Source: Cenococcum geophilum 1.58
Lineage: Eukaryota > Ascomycota > Dothideomycetes > Gloniales > Gloniaceae
DNA length: 64,000 nucleotides
NCBI GenBank assembly: GCA_001692895.1
Contig: KV748219.1
Coordinates: 868,001-932,000 of the forward strand
Direction of reading: 5' to 3'
This document shows positions 11,564 through 24,150 of this stretch, piece after piece. A program made the position numbers and the translations under genes. Position 1 is the stretch's first letter. Each line of letters starts with the position of its first letter. The notes beneath the pieces were generated by a model. That model saw only the letters and a list, made by a program, of their open reading frames with translations, was not told the DNA's origin and searched no databases.

Positions 11564-12750
11564 ATGGCACCTAAAGTAAGCTTATTTAAAAGAGTTGCCT
11601 TTACCTAAAAGGAACCTAAGATCTAATTAGGATTAGAAATTAAAGATAATAATAATATCGTAGACGTACGCGAGTAGATTTACGCCCTTACAGCCAGTTA
11701 GAAAGCCGATTATCTTAAGGTAAAAAATATATAAGAGACCTTACAAAAGATCCTAGAAAGCCTTACGGCCCTATAAAATAGCCTAGCTTTTCCTTCTTAA
11801 AGCCCTATCTAACCTACTTATTCTACTAAATATAATATACTAGGGAGTACGGATATAATAACAAAGTAATTAAAGTTCGTTAAGCTCCCTAACCCCTAAC
11901 TACTATCTAATAGAATAGACCCTACCTTTAAGAATTAGAGGATTTAAGTACAAGGAAAGCTCCGCGCTAATTATAACCACTTCCTTTCTAAAGAAGCTAA
12001 AATGCTCTACCTCTTTAGTTGAACTACTAGGGACGCCTAACGGCACCTTTAAGCCAAGTTTAAGAACAATTCCCCTATCTAATTTATATCTATTAACGAG
12101 ATAATACGGCACCTAGCAGCTATCTATATTAACCTAAATAAAGTATAGGACGCCTATTATAACTATAATTGCCTAATAATAAAACTAAACTAACCCTTTA
12201 CTAAATTTTAAACTTAATTCCTATACCTTACAGGAGAAGGCTAGGTTCCCCTTAAGAACTACTAATTAGACCTATATAATAAGCTAATAATTTAGCTATA
12301 AGAGAAGATTGCTATAACCTTAAATAACCTTCTAACGTATAATAGACTCGCAACTTATTGCCTAATACTAGATTTAGAACTAAAGTAAATTAACGTTGCC
12401 TTAATCGGCAGAAGCGACCCTAGAACGATTAAAACTTATTAGCTATACCTATAGGAGCTAGAGTAGGAAGATAAGCTATAACCGCTTTTATACTAAAAGC
12501 GGTTATATCTACGTACTAGCGGGCCTCGCCCAACTAGCTACGTATTACACCCCCAACTAATACTTATTATAATACCCCGATTAACCCTACCTTAGCTACT
12601 TACTACAATTATAATAAGGAGGGTTACTTTACCTTGTCTTACCTAGAGCTAAAGGATAGAAGCAATATTAAGGAGATAGAGAAAGGAGAAATATCTAATA
12701 AGTTGGAAAAAGAAGAGCCCTAGGGAAAGACTTCCCCCTAGGGTACCCTA
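11564..12750 (+). mobile_element. Element A gag (fossil)
   Basis: The frame starts at an ATG at 11564 (MAPKVSLFKR) and contains a retrotransposon-gag-like stretch at about 11900-12450. A knuckle-like region with cysteines near 12600 is followed by an acidic tail. Parallel to 35622-36830 in E. Broken. Confidence 0.75.
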
Positions 12751-12779
12751 TTGATCTTAAAGAGATTAATCTTAGTTAG

Positions 12780-13180
12780 TTAATAGGTGGAAAGTATTTT
12801 ACTATTCTATATATAGTATCTTAAAATAGATATAGAGTAAATATAACCGCCCTTATTAATACTAGAACAAATAGCTTCGCCTTTATAAATACTGCCTATG
12901 TAAATAATGTTGCCAAATTTCTAAATGCAAAAGCCACCTAATTAGAGAAGCCTATTTAGGTAAAAGGCTATAACGTCTAAGCTGGTTAGCCGGTTACCTA
13001 TGTTTTAAAGTTATATATTACTCTTAATGGACGACGCTAATATAGTATCCCTTTCTATATCCTAAACCTAGAGTCCTATAATATAATCCTTAGCCGAAAA
13101 TAGATATCCTATTTTAATATTTAGCTAAACATATAATAAAGACAATTTGTTTAGCCGGAGGATAGACTAAAACTACCCTT
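12780..13180 (+). mobile_element. Element A protease region (fossil)
   Basis: A retropepsin-like pattern begins with an ALINTGTNSFAFI block (family DTGA/DSGA loop) at about 12850-12890, followed by beta-strand-like hydrophobic blocks to 13100. Broken. Confidence 0.65.
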
Positions 13181-13779
13181 ATTTATTAAGGAAATCCAAA
13201 CTAATTATAAGACACTAGCCGTAGAGGCTAACCTTACCTATTAGTAAAATGTCCGGGCCTATAACCTAGCCTTTACTTAAGAAGACGCTCGCCGTAAAGC
13301 TAGAAAGAACTTTATACTAATAAAGATACTCTCCCGAAGCGCTATATCTAAAGAGAACTCTATATATAAAAGCAGGATAGAGAGTAATATAGACAACGTC
13401 TAAGTCGCGTAGATCTAACCGGTATAGAAAAGAACGTATTAATAAGATATAAGGGATAATATCTAAAAGATGCGATAGGAGCTAAAAGGAGTAATAAGGA
13501 CGCTAGTACCCTAGAAGCCCCTAAAGTTATATATGCCCCCATTATTATATAAACCCCCTATAGTAAACATCGCTATAATTAGCGCTATAGCGTTTTACTT
13601 TAATATATACCGGAAGGATAATAAGGTCTTTACAATAAGCCTATATAAGATTAACTAAATTATTAATAATAGGGAGGAAAAGCCAGCTAAGGAAACTAAT
13701 AAGGAACTAGTTAAACGCCTCCTTTTTACTATTTATACAGATTATAAGGATGCATTCTTAAATGCGGCTTTAGATAAAT

Positions 13780-16160
13780 TACCCCCTTACTAAACGCATA
13801 ATTATAAGATTTAATTAGAAGCTAATAACTCGCTATGCTATAGCCCCCTCTACTAATAATTAATGGATAAGCTAAAAGTAATAAAGTAGTACTTAATTAA
13901 TAACCTAGATAAAGGGTTTATTAAGCTAAGTTAAGCCCCTTTTACTTCCCCTATTTTATTCGTAAAAAAGCCTAATAAAGGCCTTTGTTTTTATATTGAC
14001 TATTAAAAGCTAAACACTATTACTTAAAAGGACCGGTATCCTATTCCTTTAATTAATAAGACCCTTATACGTTTAAGCTAGGTAAAGATCTTTATTAAAC
14101 TTAATATCCGCTAAACTTTTTACTAAATTAGAATAGACCCTATATCTAAAGATTTAATAATATTTCGTACCTATTATAGTTTCTATAAATATAAAGTTCT
14201 TCCTTTTAGACTAATAAACGGACTAGCTACGTACTAAAGGTATATAAATAACGTTCTTTTTAATTACCTTAATAAGTTCTACACGGTATACCTAGACAAT
14301 ATTTTTATATACTTAAACAACGAACTTAAGCATTAAGTTTATATTAAAAAGGTTTTAGAGAGACTATAAAGCGCGGGCTTATAAGTTAATATTAAGAAAT
14401 GCGAGTTTAGGGTAAAACGTATAAAATACCTTCGGTTTATCGTAACTATAAAAGGAATTAAGGTTAACCCTAAGAAGGTAGAGGTAATCTATAACTAAAA
14501 GCCCCTTTATATAGTAAAAGGAATCTAATCCTTCCTTAGTTTTTATAACTTCTACTACTAGTTTATCCGCGACTACGGAATTATAGCAAAACCTTTTATA
14601 TAATTAACTAGGAAGGATACGCCTTTTATCTTTAATAATAACTATATAAAAGCCTTTAAAGAGATAAAGGATTAGCTTATCTCTTCCCTAATCCTTTATT
14701 ACTATAACCTAGATCTTAAATTAATACTAGAAACGGACGCCTCTAATAGAGTTATAGCGGGAATCCTATTATAGTTATATCTAAACAGCAAATAGTACCC
14801 TATTACCTTTTTCTTAAAAATAATAGACCTAGCTAAGTATAACTATAAAGTATATAATAAAGAAATGCTAGCTATTATTTAATTACTCTCTTAATAGCGT
14901 GTAGAGCTTAAAGGTATAAACTNTTNGATTANGATATATATANANNATAAAGCCCTANAGTACTTTATAACTATAAAGCAGCTTACTAAATAATAAGCTT
15001 AGTGGGCTAAAACACTTTTTTAATTCTTTTTTATAATTATATATCGTTCTAGTAAGTAAAACTCTAAGGCTAATACCCTAACCTAAAGAGAATAAGATAT
15101 AGGACCCTAGGGTAAGCTAAAGACCTAATATTAGACGCGCGCCCTCTTCTATCCTAAATAGCTTAACTCGCGGATCCTTAAGGAGCTAGACTCCTAGCTA
15201 AATAAGCTAGTATTAATAAAGGAGACCTTAGACGAACTAATAGGGCTAATTAACCGCCTTTTAACTATAAACCGTACGGCTGAAGCCCTAAAGGCCCTCC
15301 GCGATTAAGCCGTAAAAGAAGACCCCAATTTTAAAGTAGAGGAAGGGTTGCTCCTATACTAGGAGCGGCTTATAGTCCCTAATATTAATAATCTACGGAC
15401 TAAACTAATCCGCGAAGCTTATTACTAAGTTTCTATAGTACACCCTAGCAAGAATAAGACCCGTAAAATTATTAACTGCCGCTACTACTAGCCAAGAATA
15501 GTTGTAGATATTAATTAATATATATAGAACTACGAAGACTATAGGAGAGCTATAATCCCATAGGATAAGACCCTAGGACTACTTAAGCCACTTCTAATAC
15601 TAGAGCGCCCTTAGCAGTATATCTTTATAGACTTTTACAAGCTACCTAGGGACTATGATAGATACGATATAGTTATAGTTATAGTTAACCGCTTTGGCAA
15701 ACGCCCGTTCTTAATTCCCTGTTATAAAAACATTAATGCTAAAGAGGCAGCCTAGCTATATATCTATTATATCTACTAACTCTATAAACTACTAGATATT
15801 ATTATATCTAATTATAGGCCATAGTTTATATCGGCCTTCTAGAATAAGTTTATCCAAATCTTAGGCATTAAGCTAAAGCTTTTTACGGCTTACTACCCCC
15901 AGATAGACGGTTAGATAGAGATTATAAATTAGTACCTAGACTAAAGGTTTAGGCCCTTTATTAGCTATTTCTAAGACAACTAGTTTAAACTACTACCCTT
16001 AATAGACTACGCCTAGGCAACCCTACCCCATAACTCCATAGGGTTTGCCCCGATTTAGCTAGAAATAGGATACTTACCCCATATAAGCTTTAATTAAAAA
16101 AGGCTAGAAGAACCCTAAACTATATAAGAGAAGCTATTCTATATGGAGGTCTAATAATAC
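13780..16160 (+). mobile_element. Element A pol: reverse transcriptase, RNase H, integrase (fossil)
   Basis: Reverse transcriptase about 13930-14480 (blocks like SPILFVKKPNKGL, then an FxxYxDD-type block near 14290), RNase H about 14640-15060, integrase about 15380-16160, with the zinc-binding part at 15410-15500 and the core at about 15600-16060. The integration target of a separate element in the sister copy E lies between RNase H and integrase. Broken throughout. Confidence 0.85.
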
Positions 16161-16479
16161 GCTAAATGCTTAGAGGAAGCCTAGATGGTAGCCTGTAAGA
16201 ACCTAGAAAAAGCTTAAAGGTTAATAAAAGAGCAGGTAAATAAACACCATTAAGAGCCTAACTTTACCCTTAGTAATAGGGTCTGGGTTATAATAAGGAA
16301 TTAGAAAACTAAACGACCTAGCTATACTAGACTACTAGATGGCAGGACCGTATAAGGTTTTTAAAAAAATAGGCAACTCGTACAAAGTAAAGCTCCTAGA
16401 TTTAATTAGGGTTTACTCTATTTTCTCGCTAGATAAGTTACGGAAAGCTATAAACGACCTATTACCTAGATAAAAGAAC

Positions 16480-16720
16480 GAGCCCCTCCTACCAGTTTAA
16501 GTAAATGGTGACGACGAATAGGTAGTTAATAAAATACTAGCCTATAAGATAGTATAGGGAACGCTAAAATACCATATTTAATAGAAGGGCTATAATCTTG
16601 ACCTAACCTAGTACCCCGCGTAGAACTTTATAGGCTGCCCCTAGAAGCTTAAAGCGTTCTATAACTAATACCCTAATACGCCTAGACCCCTAAAGTACCT
16701 AGATAAATAGATGGAATGCT
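16480..16720 (+). mobile_element. Element A chromodomain (fossil)
   Basis: After integrase the plus strand reads like a chromodomain (ILAYKIV... then a KGYNLDLT block, family WxGY...xTWxP), as in E at 48770-48990. This places family I in the chromoviruses too. Broken. Confidence 0.7.
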
Positions 16721-17093
16721 AGTATAATAAAGACAATAAGTTACCGGAAGAGTATAGGGACAAAAACGCCCTAAAGCCCTAATATAGCTATTTGCCAAAT
16801 TCTACTATATTCTGCCGTTTTCTGCTAGTACCGTAAAATTTTAAATATTTAGGAACTTTAACCGCCGGTTAAAGTTATCTAATTAGTTAGATCTATGCTA
16901 AGACTTTTAGTAGCTACTTTTTCTAGCCTAGTGCTTCTACTTAGCCTATAATTGCCTTTTGTACTTAGTCCGGACGCACTTATATCCCCTTTATCTCCTT
17001 ATTTTATATTTTATAATCCTACATTTATAAGCCTAGTACTACCCTATTTCTAACTAAGCCTAAAGGCAGGCTCTCTTTTAAAGAGGGGGGTAA
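16721..17093 (+). other. 3' untranslated region and polypurine tract of element A
   Basis: No convincing coding. It ends in an A/G-rich tract AAAGAGGGGGG just before the LTR, the usual plus-strand primer position. Confidence 0.6.
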
Positions 17094-17297
17094 TATAATG
17101 GCGCTATTGCACGTTACCTGCTAAATTCTACTAACCTATAATTGGCTCGCCTGGAGCTAGCGCCTTAGCGGCTCACCCTATATATTTATTTACATCGGTC
17201 CTAGCGACCCCTTTTTTTCCCTTTTCCTTAGCTTAGTATCTTTATAATATAGCATTCTACAAGCTTTGGTTTAGAGGTATTTATATAAGCTATAATA
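17094..17297 (+). repeat. 3' LTR of element A (family I)
   Basis: Pairs with 3104-3307 and is followed by the GAACT target copy at 17298-17302. Confidence 0.95.
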
Positions 17298-17302
17298 GAA
17301 CT

Positions 17303-17640
17303 TTAAGGAAGATAATATAGTTTACCTAAATATATAAAACTTAAAGACTTAATAGCCCTTAAAGAAACTTAATTAGAAGTTTATAGGCCTATACTAAATT
17401 AAAAAGAAACTAGGTCTATACGCTTATAAACTTAAACTACTAGCTAAGATAAAAATATACCTAACGTTTTATATAAGCCTATTATAGCCTTTAAATAATA
17501 ACCTTATAACTTATAAAGTGCCGCTACTACTTTCTATAATTATTAATAATAGTAACAGTTTTTACTTTATTAACTTAATTAATAATATATAATAGAAAAT
17601 ATAATTACTTTTTCACCACATATACAACCTTACTAAAAGG
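17303..17640 (+). mobile_element. Element Z, right piece: integrase C-terminal region
   Basis: Resumes the Z gypsy gene after element A. The plus strand reads like the integrase C-terminal GPF/Y region (blocks like FIGLY and YAYKLKL) and the conserved HPTFHxSLLxP region near 17460. The 3' border is not sharp; coding similarity fades near 17600-17640. Broken. Confidence 0.7.
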
Positions 17641-18358
17641 TAACGCCGCACTTTAAAACTTATGCATACTAATCTTACCATTAAAAATAATCGATTTTCT
17701 AACTTCTAAGACCTAATTCCCACTACTTAACAAGCTAGAGGTGGATTTATTCACCTTTTTACCCCCTTTTCTAAATAGAAAATTCTTTAAAGGGGTAGTC
17801 CTAGCTTATAAGTAAGGTAAGGGTAAAAATACCAAAATACTAAAACATAGACTTTTCCTAGGTTTTTCTTTTATATAAAGTAAAAGCCTAATAAAATAGG
17901 GGGGGTAGGTACTTTTCTATATCTCCTTTAGTTAGATTTTCTTTAATAAGAGGAGGATTGCCTTTAGGGCTTTTCTGCTAATAAAAGCTTAATAAGTCCT
18001 TTTTTTAGTAGTTTTTTCTACTTCTAATAGAAAAAAAAACCATACTAGTCTTTTTTAGCTAGTTTTTCTACTACCTTTTAGCCTAACCTCCCTAGAAATC
18101 TTCTAGTAAAATTAGGAGAAAGGGCGTAGAAGGATAGTAAAAACTAGTAAGGCTTTTTGCTTAGTTTTTTACCTTTAAAACTAGGAGATAAGAGACCTAA
18201 GGAGGTTATTATCTACTGTAAAAACTAGGAAACCCCCCCTATAAGATACTAAAGTCTAATAGGCAAAAAAAAACCTCCTATAGAAATAAGTGATAATAAG
18301 TCTATAACCATATTTACTTTTTTTACCCCTTCTCCTTCTTTTAGCCTATTTAGGATAG
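17640..18358. other. Homopolymer-rich stretch left of element D, probably the LINE 5' region
   Basis: No gene recognised. Runs of C, G and T and inverted words such as GTAGTTTTTTCTACTTCTAATAG occur. It ends with the GATAG target copy of D (18354-18358), so its natural continuation is 34389 onwards, which leads into LINE-like ORF1 sequence. It could instead be the 3' end of Z. Confidence 0.4.
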
Positions 18359-18778
18359 TATAATAAAGCCTTATAGGAAATACTACGGTAGACTTATTAA
18401 TAGGCTAGGTATATAGGTAAATAAGAAGTTAATAACGTAAATATAACTAGTAGAGTGGTTACCTAATAGATTAACTCTAATTATATTCTAAGATTTACTA
18501 CAAAGGAGAAAACTATTTAGGTAGGAACTGTAGTCCTTTAAATACATAACCATACTCCTAAGAAATCCCCTTTATACGTAATGTACGTATTATATATATT
18601 ATATGTACATTCCTCTTATATACTATATATACTACATACAATATTATATAACCTTAGTTATTATTCCTTATTATATAGTTCTACTAAATCCATTTTAGAC
18701 CGTGCCTATATTAACTAACTAGCTTCTTCTAACTCCTCTCCTAGTAGTTATAATATTGTACTTAAAGCGTCCATAATA
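18359..18778 (-). repeat. 3' LTR of element D (left)
   Basis: 420 bp pairing with 33965-34383; family II. Very TA-rich in its centre. Confidence 0.95.
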
Positions 18779-21700
18779 CTATCTCCCCCCTCTCTATCTT
18801 TATCCTTAAAGATCCTAAATATCTTTAAGTTGTCCACTAGAGGTATAATATTCGTTTAATTAATTTAGTTAATATTATTGCTTATTATACCTAAGGCTCC
18901 TTCCTTTTTATAGGCGCAACGTCATACTCGCACTATTGCTGCAATATTATCTCTTAGTGAGATTTTACCGTCTCTATATTCTCGCTGTTTAAAAAAGGGG
19001 TTAGTTTATATTACATTGGCGAGCCCATCCTTATAATAACCGTTTTTTACTTAAAGTGCACTAAAGCGAATATTTATTCGTTCTATAACGTTTGCTTTAT
19101 TTCTAATACTAAATATACGCGTTTTATTACCTATAATAGTTATCTAGTGCCTTAATTAATTTATCTTAGGGTTTTATATTTAGTCTGCTACTATATAGCT
19201 AGATAGTAAACTATCTTAAGCCCTTACTAAGTTAGAATGTTCCTATAATATAGAGCAAAAGGCTCTAAAAGCCTATATTATAGCGTTTACTTAGTTACTC
19301 TATCTTAAGAAGGTTTATAAAAAGGTCTATTTTAAAAGGTAGAAACTTATAGAATAAGGTTTATAGGAACTTAGTAATAAAAAAATAGATTCTCTTCTAA
19401 CTAAGAAGGAAATAGATTTAAGTAGTTTAGTAACTACTCCTCCTAAGTTCCCCTTAGGTGACTTATTTTTTAGTAATCCTTTTTTATTAATACTACTTAA
19501 CCTAATTTCTTCTGATACTCCTATACCTTTCTTATAGCATTTCTTAAATTCTATAGTGGTTCCTAGGTAGTCTTATTATAGCCTATCTACTTAACCTTAT
19601 ACTATATTTTGTTATTAATGTCCTTATAACTAATAATCCTTAAAACTTACCATTTATCTTCTTCTTATCCTCTATACGTGTCTACCTTATAGATTAGTGG
19701 CTTAATATTCCTATATACTAGCTCTAGTATTGCGATATACTATATAGAGTAGATCTTTATTTTAGCTAATAGGTTTAACTTAAATATAACCAGTAAAATC
19801 CTCTAGATAATTTTAAAAGGTCCTAGTCTAACATAGTCTAACTTCTTACTTAGTCATTAACTCTTAAAAATTTTGTATAGTGTGCTCTATGTTTTATAAA
19901 CACTTCTTTAATATAGATTTTAGTGATATCCTCCGCTAAGATTTCTTCTATGCATGCTATAAAGTAGCCCTATTTAGTTAACTTATCCACTATTACTAAG
20001 ATTATATTATACTCTTATCCGGTAATAAAATCTCTTAACTTTAGTAACTTAATAATAAAGTCCTATAATATAACCTCCCATAGTCTCTCTAGTATTTTAA
20101 TAGGTTATAGCCCACTATATAGCTTATACCTTATTAGTTTATTCCTTTAGCAATCTAGACACTCTTTTATTACTTTCCTAGCTATACCCTAGATTCTATT
20201 AATAATATATTCTTCCTAAAGTCTTAATACTAAGCCTATTGCTCTATTGTATCCTTAAGTTATTCTCTTATAAAAATCTTCCATAAAATGCTCTGCTATA
20301 CTTTTTAGGATATACTTTACTTCTCGATTTTTATATATATTTATCTATAGATCTTCTAGCTATACCTTTAGAATTCTTTATACCTAAAAGCTCTCTAGTA
20401 TCTTATAAACTCTTATTAGTTTATTATTCTCTTAAGTTGCTACTAGTTTAGGGTAATTATATCTAATTAACCCATTACTATCTCTGTATAGCATTGCTCC
20501 TAATAATTTCTTATTATTCTATAGTTTAGCCTTCCTACTAAGTACGTTTATTCTTATATTTTTAGTTCCTTTAGTATGCTAAATTTTGAAATAGTATTCT
20601 ATAAGCATCTCTACCCATCTAACCTATCTTTAATTAAGTTCTTTTATTATTAGGAACCCTATTAGGTTCTTATAATCCGTTTTAACTATAAATAGTTTCT
20701 CTACGCCTTATAAGAATACTTTCTATTTCTTAAGTGCTATAATTATACCTAACAACTCCTTGTTATAGATGTTATAATTTAACTCTAGTAGTGTTATTTT
20801 CTAACTATAATATACTACTAGATTCTATACGTCCTTATGCTTTTATAGCAAATATACTCCTAGTATAAAGTCTAATATATCTATTTTTATAACCGTGTCT
20901 AGTCCTAGTTAATAGATTTTAAGGATTAGTTCCTAGGTAAATAACTCCTTAAGTTTTTTAAACAACTTTTTTTACTTATCTCCCTATACCTATAGTTCCT
21001 CTTTCTTTATAAGCCTAGTAAATAGTTTAATATTCTTTAACTACTATACTATAAACCTCCTATAGTAGTTACAAAACCCTAAGAATAACCTTAACTGCGT
21101 TACGTTCTTTAGTTCTTACTAACTTACTATAGCTTTAATCTTCTTTAGGTCCATACTAATATAACCTAGTTTAATAATAAATTTTATAAAATCGGTCTTC
21201 CTTATAAAGAACTCGTATTTCTTAATTTCTACTAGCATCTATTCTTCTTATAGTCTCTTTAAGACTTATTTAATGTATTCCCTATACTCTTTCTTAGTTA
21301 TTAAGTAGATAATAATATTGTTAAAGTATACCATAATAAACTTATTAAGGTGTTCTCCTAATATACTATTAATTCTTTTCTAAAATATTACTGGTATATT
21401 TATTAATCCAAATTATATAACTAATAGTTTATATAGTCCTTTCTTTAACCTAAAGGCTGCCTTCTATTTATCGCCTTTCTTAATTCTAATTTAATAGTAC
21501 GCCTATTTTAGATCTATCTTTATAAAGATTTACATATTACCTATCCTATCTTAAATCTCGCTAATTAAGGGTAAAGGATACCTATCCTTTTAAGTAATGC
21601 TATTTAACTATTTATAGTTAATACATAGCCTAAGTTTTCCGTTCTTCTTTAGTGCGAACAATACTAGATATTCTACTAATAACTATAATAGTTTAATATA

Positions 21701-22400
21701 TCCCTTTTATAAGTTCTCTTAGACAAACTCTTTAAGTACTCTTAACTCCTCTTAAGTAAGCTTATAGGCTAGAAAGAGCCTTAAACTTATTCCTAGTTCT
21801 AACTCTATTTTATAGTCCTATACTATATAATCTACCAGTTTTTTACTTTTTAGGCTCTATAGTTTTTTACCATATTTATAGTATCTCTTTAGTACGTAAC
21901 TTAAGCCTTACTTAGTTTCTTTATATATCGCTCTAACTTAGTACTATACTAACTTAGTTTGCTATTATATCTTGCGTTATTAAGTATTTTTAATATTAAC
22001 CTATCCCGTAATCTAATCAATCTTTAGATTATATTCTTATAACTAAGGCATTCCTAATACTGCCTTATCCCGTCCTAATAGTAGGATATTAAAAGACATC
22101 TTAATTTATCTCCCTTTAATAGTTATCTAAATAGGTCCTATTTTAAGGTTAATAATTCCTCCTCTATAGGCTATTAGATCTCCTAAAATTATAACTAATA
22201 GGTAAGGTTATTCCTTCTATCTATAAGGTAATCCTATTTTTTTTAACTACTACTAGTAAGATATAGTTTTATATTACTCCACTATCTATTAATACTTTAA
22301 ACTGCTAATCTTGCCAATTAACTTATAAATTTAGGTATTATCTTTAAATTCCTTTAAGAGTCTAAGGCTTTACTACTAGCTCCCTTTAATCCCGTAAGCC
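18779..22400 (-). mobile_element. Element D pol (fossil)
   Basis: Collinear with the B pol by eye: post-chromodomain stretch, chromodomain near 19560-19700, integrase, RNase H about 20480-20900, reverse transcriptase about 21050-21760, protease about 22020-22380. Broken throughout. Confidence 0.8.
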
Positions 22401-24150
22401 TCTACTTTTCCTAACTATTAACTACTTAATTCTTATATATTTGGCTCGCTCTTTAGCTAATACCTAGTTTGCTTTTTATCTTTAATATACTATAGATACA
22501 TATTTTTTAGGCATTCCCACTACTATTATCTATTTAAGTATTCTTCTATAAGGAATCTTTTTAGTTAAAGTATTAAATTACCTAACTTCTAAACTTCTGT
22601 TAGATGCCATCTATATATATATTTATCATTCCTATACTATCGCTTATCCGGCGCCTAATATATCCTTATAAGGTATTTCCAATTATTTTCCTTTGGATTT
22701 TTGTGCATTGTATATATATTATCTATATATGCAATCTATAATAGCGTATAGTGTGCTAGGTACTTTAGGTTAGCTTTTAACTTATTTTTATTTTTAAGTT
22801 TAAACCTTTACTATATTAATCTAAATGTTATAACTTTATTTATAGGTACTAAGATACGTCTTTTACTTCTCTAGTCCTTTAATCATTCCTTTAGATCCTT
22901 TAATGTTATAATTAAGGCTCCCTTAATTTAACTTATTGCCTTTTTTATAATAGGGTAGTTCTAAATAACTTGCTTATCTAACCATATATAGAAATCTTCC
23001 TATTTATCGTTATATTGCTATTTATACCACTTTTAGTATAGCTGCTAGAGTATATACAGCTTATCCGTAAGAAAGTATTTTCTTATTACTATATTATAAT
23101 AGCCTTTTATATACCATTTTTTAAATCTAGTAGGGATCCCTAGATCTTCTTTATTTTCTAGTTTAGTAAGCTATTTTACTCTTAGCGTGCCTACTCTAGG
23201 CCTATTAGTAATTCTTTATATAGATGCTTTGTCCCTTATATAATCTAATATACTAGATCTCTGGTCTAGTTTTTGTTCTTACTATATAAGGATTCTCTAT
23301 CTAAATTCCTTTATATTTTCTTTTAGTTTGCGTCTTATAAGTAAATCTTTAAAGTCTTCTTACTTCTTAATCTTAGTTAGTTTAATAGTCCTTATTTATA
23401 TCTAAAAATCTTAATTCTATAGAATTCTTAATCCTAAGCTTGCCTCTTTCTTAAGCTTAGTTCTAGCCTTAGTCCAACTAGGCTTCTATAGTGTTTTTAT
23501 CTTATCTTAAAAGTCTTAAATCTTACTTATCTCGTCTTAAGAGTCTTATACCTTTAGGAAACTTCGTCCTAAGCTTATTTATATATTACTAAACTAAGCC
23601 GTTACTTTACTTTATTAGTTATTATCTATTATAGGTCCTTAAGCTTACCTTATCTTATCTTAAGAATCTTAAGTCTATAGCCTTTTGCCTTTATTAAGTA
23701 CCGAAGTAGTTTACTATCCTACTTCTCTTACGTCTTATAAAGCGATAGACATTATATCTAGTAGGGTCTTAATCCCTACTAATGTTCCCTATTTTATAGT
23801 AGAATTATCCTCTACCTCTTTTATAACATTTTTAAGGTCTATATACTCCTAGTAAGCTACCCTTATTGCCTTATTATTACTAAATATTTCACCTATATTA
23901 AATTTATTGTCCTTAATATCCGATCTACGAACTAGCTTATTAGTTCCTTTAAACTCTACTAATTTTAGCTCTTATGGCTAATAGCTTACGCCATACTTAG
24001 CGTCCTTATAAATTTAGTATACGTCATTATAACAAAACATAAAACTTTTAATTAAATATTCTTTTGTTCCTTATAGTACACTATTATCCCTTTATACGTA
24101 TATATCTTCTACTAGTCTTATTTCTTTTACTATATAGTAACTCTAACTAC
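22400..24150 (-). mobile_element. Element D: long segment between protease and gag, unassigned
   Basis: Same extra segment as B 7880-9890 and C 27490-29440, including the TCTTAAGAGTC-type short repeats at 23500-23680. Function unknown. Confidence 0.45.

Larger units (their letters stand above)
3104..17297 (+). mobile_element. Element A: family I Ty3/gypsy (chromovirus-type) element, with element B nested in its leader
   Basis: Bounded by two matching LTRs (3104-3307 and 17094-17297) that begin TGTAAC- and end -GTAACA in their least mutated copies. A 5-bp duplication GAACT lies outside them (3099-3103, 17298-17302). After B and its CTATA duplicate are set aside the element is about 6.2 kb. 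Order on the plus strand is leader, gag, protease, reverse transcriptase, RNase H, integrase, chromodomain, a GGGGGG-type polypurine tract before the 3' LTR. It sits in the tail of Z's integrase. Structurally whole but broken in many tens of places by RIP-type change. Scattered Ns occur at 14923-14956. Confidence 0.95.
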
